Shown one piece after another: positions 7,974 through 14,208 of a DNA stretch of 15,261 bases. Position numbers and translations under genes: made by a program. This DNA is from Clostridia bacterium (GTDB taxonomy: Bacteria; Bacillota; Clostridia; Oscillospirales; CAG-272). The stretch spans positions 1 to 15,261 of the forward strand of contig JAGALI010000187.1 of the NCBI GenBank assembly GCA_017625275.1, written 5' to 3'. Under the pieces are notes generated by a model, which ran no database searches, was not told where the DNA came from, and worked only from the letters and a program-made list of their open reading frames with translations. Numbering within the stretch: the stretch's first letter is position 1; every line of letters starts with the position of its first letter.

Positions 7974-8060
7974 CTCTCATCTCACGGAATTGGCACCTTG
8001 TCTATAGATAGGTTGCCGTAGCTTCATAGGGCCTGTCCCTCCACTACTCTTGATTAGATT
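7974..8060 (-). promoter_or_regulatory. SAM-I (S-box) riboswitch of metK
   Basis: Reading the minus strand from 8060, the S-box signature is clear: ATCAAGAG, GGTGGAGGGA-like AGTGGAGGGACAGGCCC, TATGAAGCTACGGCAACC, then AGGTGCCAATTCC and the closing GATGAGAG. P1 forms between TCTAATC and GATGAGA with one mismatch. Family knowledge: binding of S-adenosylmethionine promotes the downstream terminator, so metK is repressed when its product is abundant. The transcription start predicted from the promoter lies just before the aptamer. Confidence 0.96.
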
Positions 8061-8076
8061 GTTTTTGAACGAACAC

Positions 8077-8105
8077 AGTATATCATATACTTTTCTATAT
8101 TGCAA
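8077..8105 (-). promoter_or_regulatory. Promoter of metK
   Basis: On the minus strand, TTGCAA (8105-8100), a 17-bp spacer and TATACT (8082-8077) make a good sigma-A promoter about 10 bp ahead of the S-box aptamer. The -35 box lies 17 bp after the stop of the upstream DUF368 gene. Confidence 0.82.
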
Positions 8106-8122
8106 TAGTTTTTAAAAAATTT

Positions 8123-9037
8123 TTAAATATTTTTTTCATCTCTTGCCTTGAACTTGCTTATCCAGTAAATACCAAAGGTAATCGCAAAGCCAACGGCGAG
8201 TGCAAGCACTCCGATAGGAATATCAAAAACCATATCGGCACCAGTCCAGCCCTTGTAAATGTCCATACAATCGTTTCCGAAAAATACAGAAACAACTGAG
8301 CCTATTGATAATCCGCAAATCACGAAGAAAAAACTCTTTCTAAAGTTATCTAACAGCTTGTTTATAATCTTTGAGAACATAAGAGTCCCAATTACAAAGC
8401 CAACCATGAGCATAATATAAACAAATATCAATCTTACATTTGAAAGAAGCTCTCTACCTATGCCATTCATAAGTGCCGTATAATATCCAAAAATCATAAG
8501 CAATACAGTTGCACTAAGTCCAGGAATAAGCTGTGTTAATGAAATTAAGACACCGATTACTAAAAACAGTACATAATGTCCAAATCCAACACTAGTAAGG
8601 TCATTATTAGATGAAAGAAGTAATGAAACAGCTGTTATAAGTATAGGGACCAAAACTCCTGCTACAAACATCATTATTCTGTTGTTGTTAAAGCGTTCTC
8701 CTTTTATTTCCTTAAAAAGAATTGGATATGTTCCTACCATTAACCCTACAAAAAAGCAAATTGTAATAAATGGAAATGCCTCTAAAAGAATTTTCACTAA
8801 AATCAAGCCTACTCCAAATCCAAGCACAATTCCAATTAAAATTGGCAATAAAAATATAAAGCAAGCCTTAAATTTCTTAAATATATTGGAAAACGAATAC
8901 ATTAGCTTATCATAGACCTTCATTATGATCGCTATTGATGAACCACTAATTCCTGGTACTATTACTGATAATCCAATTGAAAATCCAACAAAAATGCTAA
9001 TTAGCATTTCTTTCATGCTTTTATATCTTAATTCCAT
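8123..9037 (-). CDS. popT: DUF368 / PopT-type polyprenyl-phosphate transporter
   Basis: A 304-residue polytopic membrane protein with about eight to ten hydrophobic segments. It has the DUF368 (PF04018) N-terminus GFSIGLSVIVPGISGSSIAIIMKVYDKL (given here in two parts: GLSVIVPGISGSS, then AIIMKVYD) and an internal related repeat LTQLIPGLSATVLLMIFGYY. The paired PGxS motifs are characteristic of the family. DUF368 proteins have been shown to recycle undecaprenyl phosphate across the cytoplasmic membrane (PopT), supplying the carrier for peptidoglycan and other wall polymers. The gene starts 3 bp after the GH20 stop with no clear ribosome binding site, so translational coupling is likely. A second Met at residue 8 is an alternative start. 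It is the last gene of the operon, and no GC-rich terminator follows. Confidence 0.88.
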   Translation of the reverse strand: MELRYKSMKEMLISIFVGFSIGLSVIVPGISGSSIAIIMKVYDKLMYSFSNIFKKFKACFIFLLPILIGIVLGFGVGLILVKILLEAFPFITICFFVGLMVGTYPILFKEIKGERFNNNRIMMFVAGVLVPILITAVSLLLSSNNDLTSVGFGHYVLFLVIGVLISLTQLIPGLSATVLLMIFGYYTALMNGIGRELLSNVRLIFVYIMLMVGFVIGTLMFSKIINKLLDNFRKSFFFVICGLSIGSVVSVFFGNDCMDIYKGWTGADMVFDIPIGVLALAVGFAITFGIYWISKFKARDEKNI

Positions 9038-9040
9038 ATC

Positions 9041-10750
9041 TTATTTTAAATGCTTTTGGGCAAGCTCATAAAATACAACTATAAATTCCTTAAGCTCACT
9101 CAACTTACTTTCCTTTAAATATTCTTCCTTGTATCTTGCGAGCCAATTTTCAATATCTGAAATATTAACTCCCATTTTTTCGCCTGTTCTTTTCGCCATA
9201 ATCATAGCAATCATATACTCCATACCCTCTGCAACAAGGAGAAGAATGCGTCTTGCATCGTCATTTTCCCACCTTGTAGCCATAAGTGTAGGTATAACCT
9301 CTTCCAGCTCGCTAAATGCGGCATTATATTCGTCAGGACAGGGCTCATAGCCAATTCTCATCGCATCATTTCCAAACTTTTCGTTTGAATAATCCACGAG
9401 TAGATTATACCAATAACAAATTCTTTGCGATTTATCGATTGCCTTTACTATACTTGATGCACCATTATAGCCATAAAAATGCATATCAATAGCTTCATCA
9501 AAGTTGCTTGCTTCCCTGAGCGCATTCCAAGACTTCTCCGCTCCAAAAATCATGCCATACATACAAGCGTACAATGGAGAAATTTGTCCGTAATCTCCCC
9601 AACAGGTATTAAGCAAGCCAATTGCTCCTGCCTCGTATCCATATCGTGCCATTTTAGAAATGTTTGGAACAGAAACAGATGGCTTTTCCATAAGACTTGT
9701 CCAGTTACTAACTCCGGGGCAAACATATTGAGGTCTTTTTGCATCACGGAACTTATTTATCATATCGGGCGATGGGTCTGCATCATAACGCCAGCTCATG
9801 AAAATAACGTCCTCGTCAAATTCAGAAATGACCTCTGGGTGCTGTGTAATAACATCTCCCCACATCATTACTGTTTTGTCCGTTGATTTTACATGGTTGA
9901 TTATTTGCTTTACGAAATCAACATATAGCCTTCCCTTATCCTTACCCTTGTTTCTTCCGTTTCCAAGGTCAAAGGTTTCATCACAGCATATATTAAACTT
10001 ATCACTTGTAAAGCATGGTGAATATTGGTCTATAAGGCTTTTAATAACCTCTATACTTTCTGGGTTTGATACATCAATTGTATGGTGTCCCATTCTTTCG
10101 CACCAATATATTGCTCTTGGTTCAAAGTTTTCATATTCGCAAAGGCGCTTATATGATGTATTTTGCAACAGCTCATACAAATGTCCAAAGCAAGAAAGAG
10201 ATGGTACTAGCTCCACAAAATTTTCCTTACAATACTCATCAAGCTCCATTGTTTCCTCTGGAGTCATATAACCATTTTTTTGATATATACCATCATACTC
10301 TTTAAATGGGAATACATGCTCTACATAAAGCTGAAGCATATTTAATTTATAATAAGCCATTATATCTACAAGCTTTTTCAAGGTATCAAGCGTAGCCACT
10401 CTACCTCTTGTGATATCGTAATAAAATCCTCTAGCTGAAAAATCAGGCTCATCCTCGATTTTTTCAACATCATAATATCCGTTTTTTATTATTTGTCTAA
10501 TAGTTTGAACCGCATAAAATGCAGCTCTTGAGGAGTCGGCATTGATTTTTATTGTATCTCCAAAAAGAATTTCATACTTTTCAGACTTCTTTTCGTTTAC
10601 TTCAATAGCAATCTCGGTTTCACCCACAGGAAGCTTATCGCAAAGCCTTTTAACTCTCTCGTCTATATCGCCAGAAAATACAAATCTACAGCCTTTGAGC
10701 TTTTTCTTTTCTCCTAAAATCATCTTTTTTGGTGCTGGAATAAGATACAT
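9041..10750 (-). CDS. Glycoside hydrolase family 20-type beta-N-acetylhexosaminidase homologue
   Basis: A 569-residue protein with the two-domain start of GH20 enzymes: an alpha/beta region (about 1-100, including DSSRAAFYAVQTIRQII) and then a TIM barrel beginning at ARGFYYDITRGR (106-117). The neighbouring Asp257-Glu258 pair fits the family's catalytic pair, the Asp stabilising the substrate acetamido group and the Glu acting as acid. However, the usual H-x-G-G-D-E motif reads NICCDE here. There is no signal peptide, so the enzyme is probably cytoplasmic and would act on imported or recycled N-acetylhexosaminides; the exact substrate is unknown. GAGGTG precedes the ATG at 10750. It starts 9 bp after the phosphoesterase stop and is followed after 3 bp by popT. 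Confidence 0.85.
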   Translation of the reverse strand: MYLIPAPKKMILGEKKKLKGCRFVFSGDIDERVKRLCDKLPVGETEIAIEVNEKKSEKYEILFGDTIKINADSSRAAFYAVQTIRQIIKNGYYDVEKIEDEPDFSARGFYYDITRGRVATLDTLKKLVDIMAYYKLNMLQLYVEHVFPFKEYDGIYQKNGYMTPEETMELDEYCKENFVELVPSLSCFGHLYELLQNTSYKRLCEYENFEPRAIYWCERMGHHTIDVSNPESIEVIKSLIDQYSPCFTSDKFNICCDETFDLGNGRNKGKDKGRLYVDFVKQIINHVKSTDKTVMMWGDVITQHPEVISEFDEDVIFMSWRYDADPSPDMINKFRDAKRPQYVCPGVSNWTSLMEKPSVSVPNISKMARYGYEAGAIGLLNTCWGDYGQISPLYACMYGMIFGAEKSWNALREASNFDEAIDMHFYGYNGASSIVKAIDKSQRICYWYNLLVDYSNEKFGNDAMRIGYEPCPDEYNAAFSELEEVIPTLMATRWENDDARRILLLVAEGMEYMIAMIMAKRTGEKMGVNISDIENWLARYKEEYLKESKLSELKEFIVVFYELAQKHLK

Positions 10751-10759
10751 GTTTTCACC

Positions 10760-11605
10760 TCATTTTATTATTATTTCTCTACCCTTGCCAATAAGCGCGC
10801 TAGAGGTAGTATATTGCATAAGCTTTTCTGTTATTGGATATTCAATCTCCCCATGAATGTGTCCTGCCAAAACAGCTATAAAATGATCATCGTTTTCTTT
10901 TATAATCTTAATTAGCTCCTTGGCATTGTCACCATCAGCCTCACTCAAAAGGAAATAATCGCCCAATTTTTCTCCCATTATTTTTCCAAAAGCTCCAAGC
11001 TTTATAGGAGCATGTAATACTAGGAGAATTTTTTTACTTTTTGACAGCTCTCGCTTTAATTTTTCAAGCTGTTTCTCAGTGATTTTCTTGGTTCCATTAT
11101 CAATAGTTACAATGTTTATTTCATCACATTCAAAACAATCAAACTCAGGATTGTCAATCAAGCCACTAAATCTTTCGTACATATTACGCTTTTTGCCAAA
11201 TTCATCGTTATATGCATGATTTCCAGGGCAATATATTACCTTCTTAGGAAACTTGCTTAATTTGTCCTTTAAATACCTAATATTGCTCTCGGTAACCCTA
11301 TCCATAATATCGCCCGAAAAAATAACCACATCTACATCAAGGCTCAAGGCATGTGCCATTAATGTCTCTAATAAAACATGTGCCTCTTTTTTATATTTTT
11401 CATCAAAATGCTCTCCAAACTGCCTTGCAAAATCAAGTTTAAGAGTATCCCACTGATTATGAGATCTAGAATTATCAGCAACATCTATTTCAGAGCTTTT
11501 TTCATCTATATAAGCAATATGTGCATCGCTAATTTGAAAAAATCTATACTCTCTTTTCAACCCTACATTTATCTCTGTTCTCGTTATTTGCAAAAAATCC
11601 TTCAT
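10760..11605 (-). CDS. Calcineurin-like metallophosphoesterase
   Basis: The protein has 281 residues and the full set of metal-ligand motifs of the calcineurin-like family (PF00149). They are D-x-H in QISDAHI (Asp27, His29), GDxxD in SGDIMD (Asp99, Asp102), GNH in PGNHAY (Asn129, His130), VLHAPI (His198) and GHxH in AGHIHG (His249, His251). A dinuclear metal site is therefore expected. The substrate cannot be told from sequence; members cleave nucleotides, cyclic nucleotides, lipids or phosphoproteins. There is no signal peptide or membrane segment, so it is cytoplasmic. AGGA lies about 6 nt before the ATG at 11605. It is the first gene of the operon with GH20 and popT, from a consensus promoter that diverges from the spoIIA operon. 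Confidence 0.9.
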   Translation of the reverse strand: MKDFLQITRTEINVGLKREYRFFQISDAHIAYIDEKSSEIDVADNSRSHNQWDTLKLDFARQFGEHFDEKYKKEAHVLLETLMAHALSLDVDVVIFSGDIMDRVTESNIRYLKDKLSKFPKKVIYCPGNHAYNDEFGKKRNMYERFSGLIDNPEFDCFECDEINIVTIDNGTKKITEKQLEKLKRELSKSKKILLVLHAPIKLGAFGKIMGEKLGDYFLLSEADGDNAKELIKIIKENDDHFIAVLAGHIHGEIEYPITEKLMQYTTSSALIGKGREIIIK

Positions 11606-11636
11606 TTGAGTCCTCGCGTGCGATAATTATATTTTT

Positions 11637-11665
11637 ATATTATCATAACGAATTTTGAATGTCAA
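11637..11665 (-). promoter_or_regulatory. Promoter of the phosphoesterase-GH20-popT operon
   Basis: On the minus strand, TTGACA (11665-11660), a 17-bp spacer and TAATAT (11642-11637) form a strong sigma-A promoter about 30 bp before the phosphoesterase ATG. On the plus strand its -35 box reads TGTCAAT, a 6-of-7 match to the Spo0A box. Confidence 0.82.
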
Positions 11666-11729
11666 TAGTTATCGAATTTTGTACTGTAAAAAAGCTTTTT
11701 CAATGATATTTTTCGACATATATTTGACC
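11660..11729. promoter_or_regulatory. Cluster of Spo0A-box-like sites between divergent operons
   Basis: TTCGACA at 11712-11718 is an exact Spo0A box (TGTCGAA on the other strand). One-mismatch versions lie at 11660-11666 (TGTCAAT), 11670-11676 (TATCGAA) and 11723-11729 (TTTGACC). Spo0A~P control of spoIIA is established in Bacillus and clostridia. One-mismatch sites are common by chance in AT-rich DNA, so only the exact site carries real weight. Confidence 0.6.
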
Positions 11730-11739
11730 CAAATAATAT
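11711..11739 (+). promoter_or_regulatory. Possible Spo0A-activated promoter of the spoIIA operon
   Basis: TAATAT at 11734-11739 lies 17 bp after a poor -35 (TTTCGA, 11711-11716) that coincides with the exact Spo0A box. A weak -35 overlapped by a 0A box is the layout of Spo0A-activated sigma-A promoters such as spoIIG. I could not find a convincing sigma-H promoter (AGGA-type -35 with GAAT -10), the form spoIIA uses in Bacillus subtilis. The predicted leader is about 23 nt. Confidence 0.4.
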
Positions 11740-11768
11740 TAAAATACTAAAAAAGGAAGGTGAAAAGT

Positions 11769-12107
11769 TTGACTAATACAATTGTTGAATTCGATTTTAG
11801 CGAAAACATACTTAGAATAACCATAAAAGGAGATATTGATCATCATTCTGCAAAGCGAATACGTGAATCTATTGATAATCAAATCATCTCAAAAAAGCCT
11901 CTTATAATCATCTTAGAGCTTAATTGCGTTGAATTTATGGACTCTTCAGGACTAGGGCTTATTTTGGGAAGATATACACTTGCTTGCGAAATTGGAGCAA
12001 AGATTATTTTATATAAGCCATCAAGACGAATCAGAAAAATTTTAGAGCTTGCAGGTATCGAAAGAATCATTGAAATTGAAGGAGATGGTAACAATGAAGC
12101 ATGTTAA
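11769..12107 (+). CDS. spoIIAA: Anti-anti-sigma factor SpoIIAA
   Basis: SpoIIAA frees sigma-F from the anti-sigma factor SpoIIAB in the forespore; SpoIIAB phosphorylates it and SpoIIE reverses that. It is a 112-residue STAS-domain protein with GDIDHHSAKRIRE (compare GELDHHTAE in Bacillus) and FMDSSGLGLILGRY. The phospho-acceptor serine corresponds to Ser59 in this numbering. I chose the TTG at 11769 because AAGGAAGG (11753-11760) is 8 nt ahead of it. The GTG at 11760 overlaps that ribosome binding site and would leave only about 2 nt. First gene of spoIIAA-spoIIAB-sigF, with its 3' end overlapping spoIIAB by 14 bp. The non-ATG start may lower its yield relative to the partners. Confidence 0.94.
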   Translation: MTNTIVEFDFSENILRITIKGDIDHHSAKRIRESIDNQIISKKPLIIILELNCVEFMDSSGLGLILGRYTLACEIGAKIILYKPSRRIRKILELAGIERIIEIEGDGNNEAC

Positions 12108-12522
12108 AAACCATATGAAATTATATCTTCCCTCTTTGTCAGTAAACGAAGGGGTTGCAAGAAGCGTTATCGCTTCGTTTGTTGCACAATTAAACCCCAC
12201 ACTAGAAGAGCTTTCAGACATAAAATGTGCCGTATCTGAAGCCGTAACAAATTCGATTGTCCACGGCTACAAATTTAATCAAGGAATGATTTACATAGGA
12301 GTCAAATATTATTCCAACAGGACGGTGATTATAGAGATAAAAGACAAAGGATGTGGTATTGAAAATGTAGCTCAAGCTATGACTCCTCTATTTACCACAG
12401 ACACCTCAGGAGAACGTAGTGGAATGGGCTTTGCTGTTATGCAAACCTTTATGGACAAGCTTATTGTCCGTTCCAAAAGTGGCGAAGGTGTTAAAATTCT
12501 TATGTCTAAACAACTCAAATAA
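12094..12522 (+). CDS. spoIIAB: Anti-sigma F factor SpoIIAB (serine kinase)
   Basis: SpoIIAB binds sigma-F and keeps it inactive, and is also the ATP-dependent kinase of SpoIIAA. The 142-residue protein has the GHKL ATP-binding boxes: N box SEAVTNSIVHGY (Glu49, Asn53), G1 box DKGCGI (84-89) and G2 box GERSGMGF (about 106-113). Its N-terminus NHMKLYLPSLSVNEGVARSVIASFVAQLNPT follows Bacillus SpoIIAB closely (key pieces SVNEGVAR and FVAQLNPT). The ATG at 12094 is preferred because AAGGAG at 12079-12084 sits 9 nt ahead; the frame stays open upstream to a TTG at 12049, but that has no such signal. It overlaps spoIIAA by 14 bp, and sigF starts one base after its stop. Confidence 0.96.
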   Translation: MKHVKNHMKLYLPSLSVNEGVARSVIASFVAQLNPTLEELSDIKCAVSEAVTNSIVHGYKFNQGMIYIGVKYYSNRTVIIEIKDKGCGIENVAQAMTPLFTTDTSGERSGMGFAVMQTFMDKLIVRSKSGEGVKILMSKQLK

Positions 12523-12523
12523 T

Positions 12524-13246
12524 ATGAATTTTACTAAAAACCAAGAATTGCTCGAGAAATCTATCGATGGTGACGAGAAGGCTACTAGCGATTTAATGGA
12601 AGCCAACATGGGCCTTGTTCGCTCTATTGCTCTTAGATTTAAAGACCGCGGTGTTGAATACGAAGATTTGGTACAAATTGGCGCCATTGGTATGCTAAAG
12701 GCCATTCGTAGCTTTGACAAGGAGCGAGGAACTGCTTTTTCGACATATGCAGTGCCCTTGATAATTGGAGAGATAAGACGCTTTATACGCGACGATGGGC
12801 TTGTTAAGGTTAGTCGTATTTATAAGCAACAGGGCGCTTTATTAATGAAGGCTCGCGAAAAATACCTATCCGAGCATGGAGTGGAGCCAAAAATCGAAGA
12901 GCTAGCCTCTCTCTGTTCTCTAAGCGTAGCAGATGCCGTAATCGCTCTTGATGCCGCTTCTCCTGTTACCTCTCTTTCTGCACCTATTGGTGGAGATGAT
13001 GATAATTTTACCATAGAAAGCACCATAAGCCAAGGTGAAAATGAAATAGATAAAAAAATAGACCACATAGCACTTACGCAAGCCATATCCAAGCTTCCTA
13101 CATTGTGGCGACAAATCATAACAATGAGATATTTGAAGGAATATTCTCAGCAAAAAACAGCAATGCTTTTGGGCCTAACTCAGGTAAAAGTTTCGCGAGA
13201 AGAAAAAAAGATATTCGATGTTTTAAGAAAAGAGCTTTCAAGCTAG
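12524..13246 (+). CDS. sigF: RNA polymerase sporulation sigma factor SigF
   Basis: Sigma-F is the first forespore-specific sigma factor. From the ATG at 12524 the protein has 240 residues, as in the family. Region 2 shows MGLVRSIALRFKDRGVEYEDLVQIGAIG (core-binding and -10 contacts; DLVQIG is diagnostic), FSTYAVPLIIGEIRRFIRDDG and VKVSR. Region 3 follows, and region 4 ends with an HTH, MLLGLTQVKVSREEKKI. Bacillus SigF has SRLEKKI where this one has SREEKKI. The frame is open further upstream to 12419, but that part overlaps spoIIAB almost entirely and has no family similarity. No ribosome binding site precedes the ATG, which lies 1 bp after the spoIIAB stop, so coupled translation is likely. 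No terminator is visible after it. Confidence 0.96.
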   Translation: MNFTKNQELLEKSIDGDEKATSDLMEANMGLVRSIALRFKDRGVEYEDLVQIGAIGMLKAIRSFDKERGTAFSTYAVPLIIGEIRRFIRDDGLVKVSRIYKQQGALLMKAREKYLSEHGVEPKIEELASLCSLSVADAVIALDAASPVTSLSAPIGGDDDNFTIESTISQGENEIDKKIDHIALTQAISKLPTLWRQIITMRYLKEYSQQKTAMLLGLTQVKVSREEKKIFDVLRKELSS

Positions 13247-13275
13247 AATATTTGAATATAACGTATAAATTCTTC

Positions 13276-13304
13276 TTGACACGGAACTAATAAGGATATA
13301 TAAT
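13276..13304 (+). promoter_or_regulatory. Consensus sigma-A promoter of ppa
   Basis: TTGACA (13276-13281), a 17-bp spacer and TATAAT (13299-13304) match the consensus exactly, about 32 bp before the ppa ATG. It allows ppa, and probably the tRNA-Leu behind it, to be expressed strongly and independently of the spoIIA operon upstream. Confidence 0.92.
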
Positions 13305-13336
13305 ATAAGATAATAAAACTCAAATGAGGTGTTTAT

Positions 13337-13873
13337 ATGAATCCTTGGCATGATTTTAGAGATGAAAGAATTACAGAAGATAAATTTATTGCTGTTATAG
13401 AAATAACTAAAGGTAGCAAAAACAAGTATGAGCTGGATAAAGAAAGTGGTCTTTTGCGCCTTGATAGAATACTTTATACCTCTACTCACTATCCGGCTAA
13501 TTATGGCTTTATTCCTCGTACATTATCCGAAGACGGAGACCCACTTGATGTGCTCGTTCTTTGCCAAGAGGGACTTGAGCCTATGTCAACCGTTGAATGC
13601 TATCCAATCGGTATGATAAATATGATAGATGAAAATGAGGCTGACGAAAAAATTGTAGCAATTCCATTAAACGATCCTTTTCTAAACACTTACAAGGATA
13701 TTAATGATTTGCCACAACACCAATTCCATGAAATTAAGCATTTTTTCGAGGTATATAAGTATCTTGAAAACAAAACAACCTATGTTGACAAAATTTCTGG
13801 GCACGATAGTGCAATTGAATCGATAAGAAAATGCAAATCTGCATATTTGTCCACCTATGGCAATAACAAATAA
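13337..13873 (+). CDS. ppa: Inorganic pyrophosphatase, family I
   Basis: The enzyme hydrolyses pyrophosphate to two phosphates in the cytoplasm and so pulls biosynthetic reactions forward. The 178-residue protein matches the soluble family I size. It contains the metal-binding signature EDGDPLDVLV (Asp66, Asp68, Asp71), the upstream KNKYELDKESG (with the family's K-Y-E) and YPANYGFIPRTL. Later Asp-rich and Lys-rich segments (DEKIVAIPLNDP and HFFEVYKYLE) also fit. GAGGTG lies ahead of the ATG at 13337. It has its own consensus promoter. A hairpin and then tRNA-Leu follow closely, and the first clear terminator lies after the tRNA, so the two are probably co-transcribed. Confidence 0.96.
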   Translation: MNPWHDFRDERITEDKFIAVIEITKGSKNKYELDKESGLLRLDRILYTSTHYPANYGFIPRTLSEDGDPLDVLVLCQEGLEPMSTVECYPIGMINMIDENEADEKIVAIPLNDPFLNTYKDINDLPQHQFHEIKHFFEVYKYLENKTTYVDKISGHDSAIESIRKCKSAYLSTYGNNK

Positions 13874-13883
13874 TAATAAATAC

Positions 13884-13908
13884 AGCGCCTGACGATTTTG
13901 TCAGGGCT
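13884..13908 (+). other. Hairpin between ppa and tRNA-Leu
   Basis: AGC-(G)-CCTGAC pairs with GTCAGG-GCT around the loop GATTTT, with one bulged G. It ends two bases before the mature tRNA 5' end and has no U-tract, so it is not a standard intrinsic terminator. It could shape pre-tRNA processing or protect the 3' end of ppa mRNA. The hairpin is seen directly; any function is a guess. Confidence 0.55.
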
Positions 13909-13910
13909 AT

Positions 13911-13996
13911 GCAGACATGGCGGAATTGGTATACGCGTTGGTCTCAGAAGCCAATGAACTTAGTTCGTGTGAGTTCAAGTCTCATTGTCTGCACCA
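13911..13996 (+). tRNA. tRNA-Leu (anticodon CAG)
   Basis: The acceptor stem GCAGACA pairs with TGTCTGC, followed by the encoded ACCA end (13993-13996). The anticodon arm is TTGGT-CTCAGAA-GCCAA with CAG at 13945-13947, reading the leucine codon CUG. A long variable arm (GAAC-TTA-GTTC) confirms the class II type, and the T arm is GTGAG-TTCAAGT-CTCAT. The total is 86 nt with CCA. It lacks an evident promoter of its own and probably depends on the ppa promoter. Confidence 0.96.
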
Positions 13997-13998
13997 AC

Positions 13999-14028
13999 AG
14001 CTCAAGCCTTAGCTTGGGCTATTTTTTG
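13999..14028 (+). terminator. Terminator after tRNA-Leu
   Basis: AGCTCAAGC (13999-14007) pairs with GCTTGGGCT (14012-14020) with one T-G wobble and a 4-nt loop, followed by six T (14022-14027). It ends the ppa/tRNA-Leu transcript. Confidence 0.9.
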
Positions 14029-14171
14029 TTGCTCATTTTTAGTTTTTATAAATTATTAAATTTATATAATATAGAATTATATATTTTATAAATTCAAAAA
14101 TTTATTTTTTATATTTTTATCCTTAAATAAAAGGGTTTATCCAAAAACACATTTATTTTATATTCGAATAA
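14029..14171. other. AT-rich intergenic spacer
   Basis: This stretch between two terminators is almost pure A+T and holds no credible gene or RNA. An 11-bp direct repeat, TTTTATAAATT, occurs at 14044-14054 and 14084-14094. It separates two converging transcripts and looks like an inert spacer. Confidence 0.6.
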
Positions 14172-14208
14172 AAATCAAAAAGCCTGCGCTTTTGCACAGG
14201 CTTTTTTA
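14172..14208 (-). terminator. Terminator of the DUF1015 gene
   Basis: AAAAGCCTG-C-GC (about 14178-14189) pairs with GC-A-CAGGCTTTT (about 14194-14205) across a TTTT loop with one C/A mismatch. A T-rich tail is present on both sides. It directly follows the stop codon at 14209 on the minus strand. Confidence 0.88.

Noticed and set aside
8106..8135. Terminator after popT from T/A runs
   Set aside because: The self-complementary part is pure A/T with no stable GC stem.
9798..10271. 157-aa plus-strand open frame inside the GH20 gene
   Set aside because: It is antisense to the GH20 barrel and catalytic region, with no ribosome binding site or recognisable domain.
11760..11768. GTG start for spoIIAA
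   Set aside because: It overlaps the purine-rich ribosome binding site, leaving too little spacing; TTG at 11769 fits.
12419..12523. Longer N-terminus for sigF
   Set aside because: These codons overlap spoIIAB almost entirely and add no SigF-like sequence; ATG at 12524 gives the normal length.
14029..14171. Possible origin or attachment site in the AT-rich spacer
   Set aside because: Only low-complexity A+T and one short repeat are present; there are no DnaA boxes, no integrase and no duplicated tRNA 3' end.
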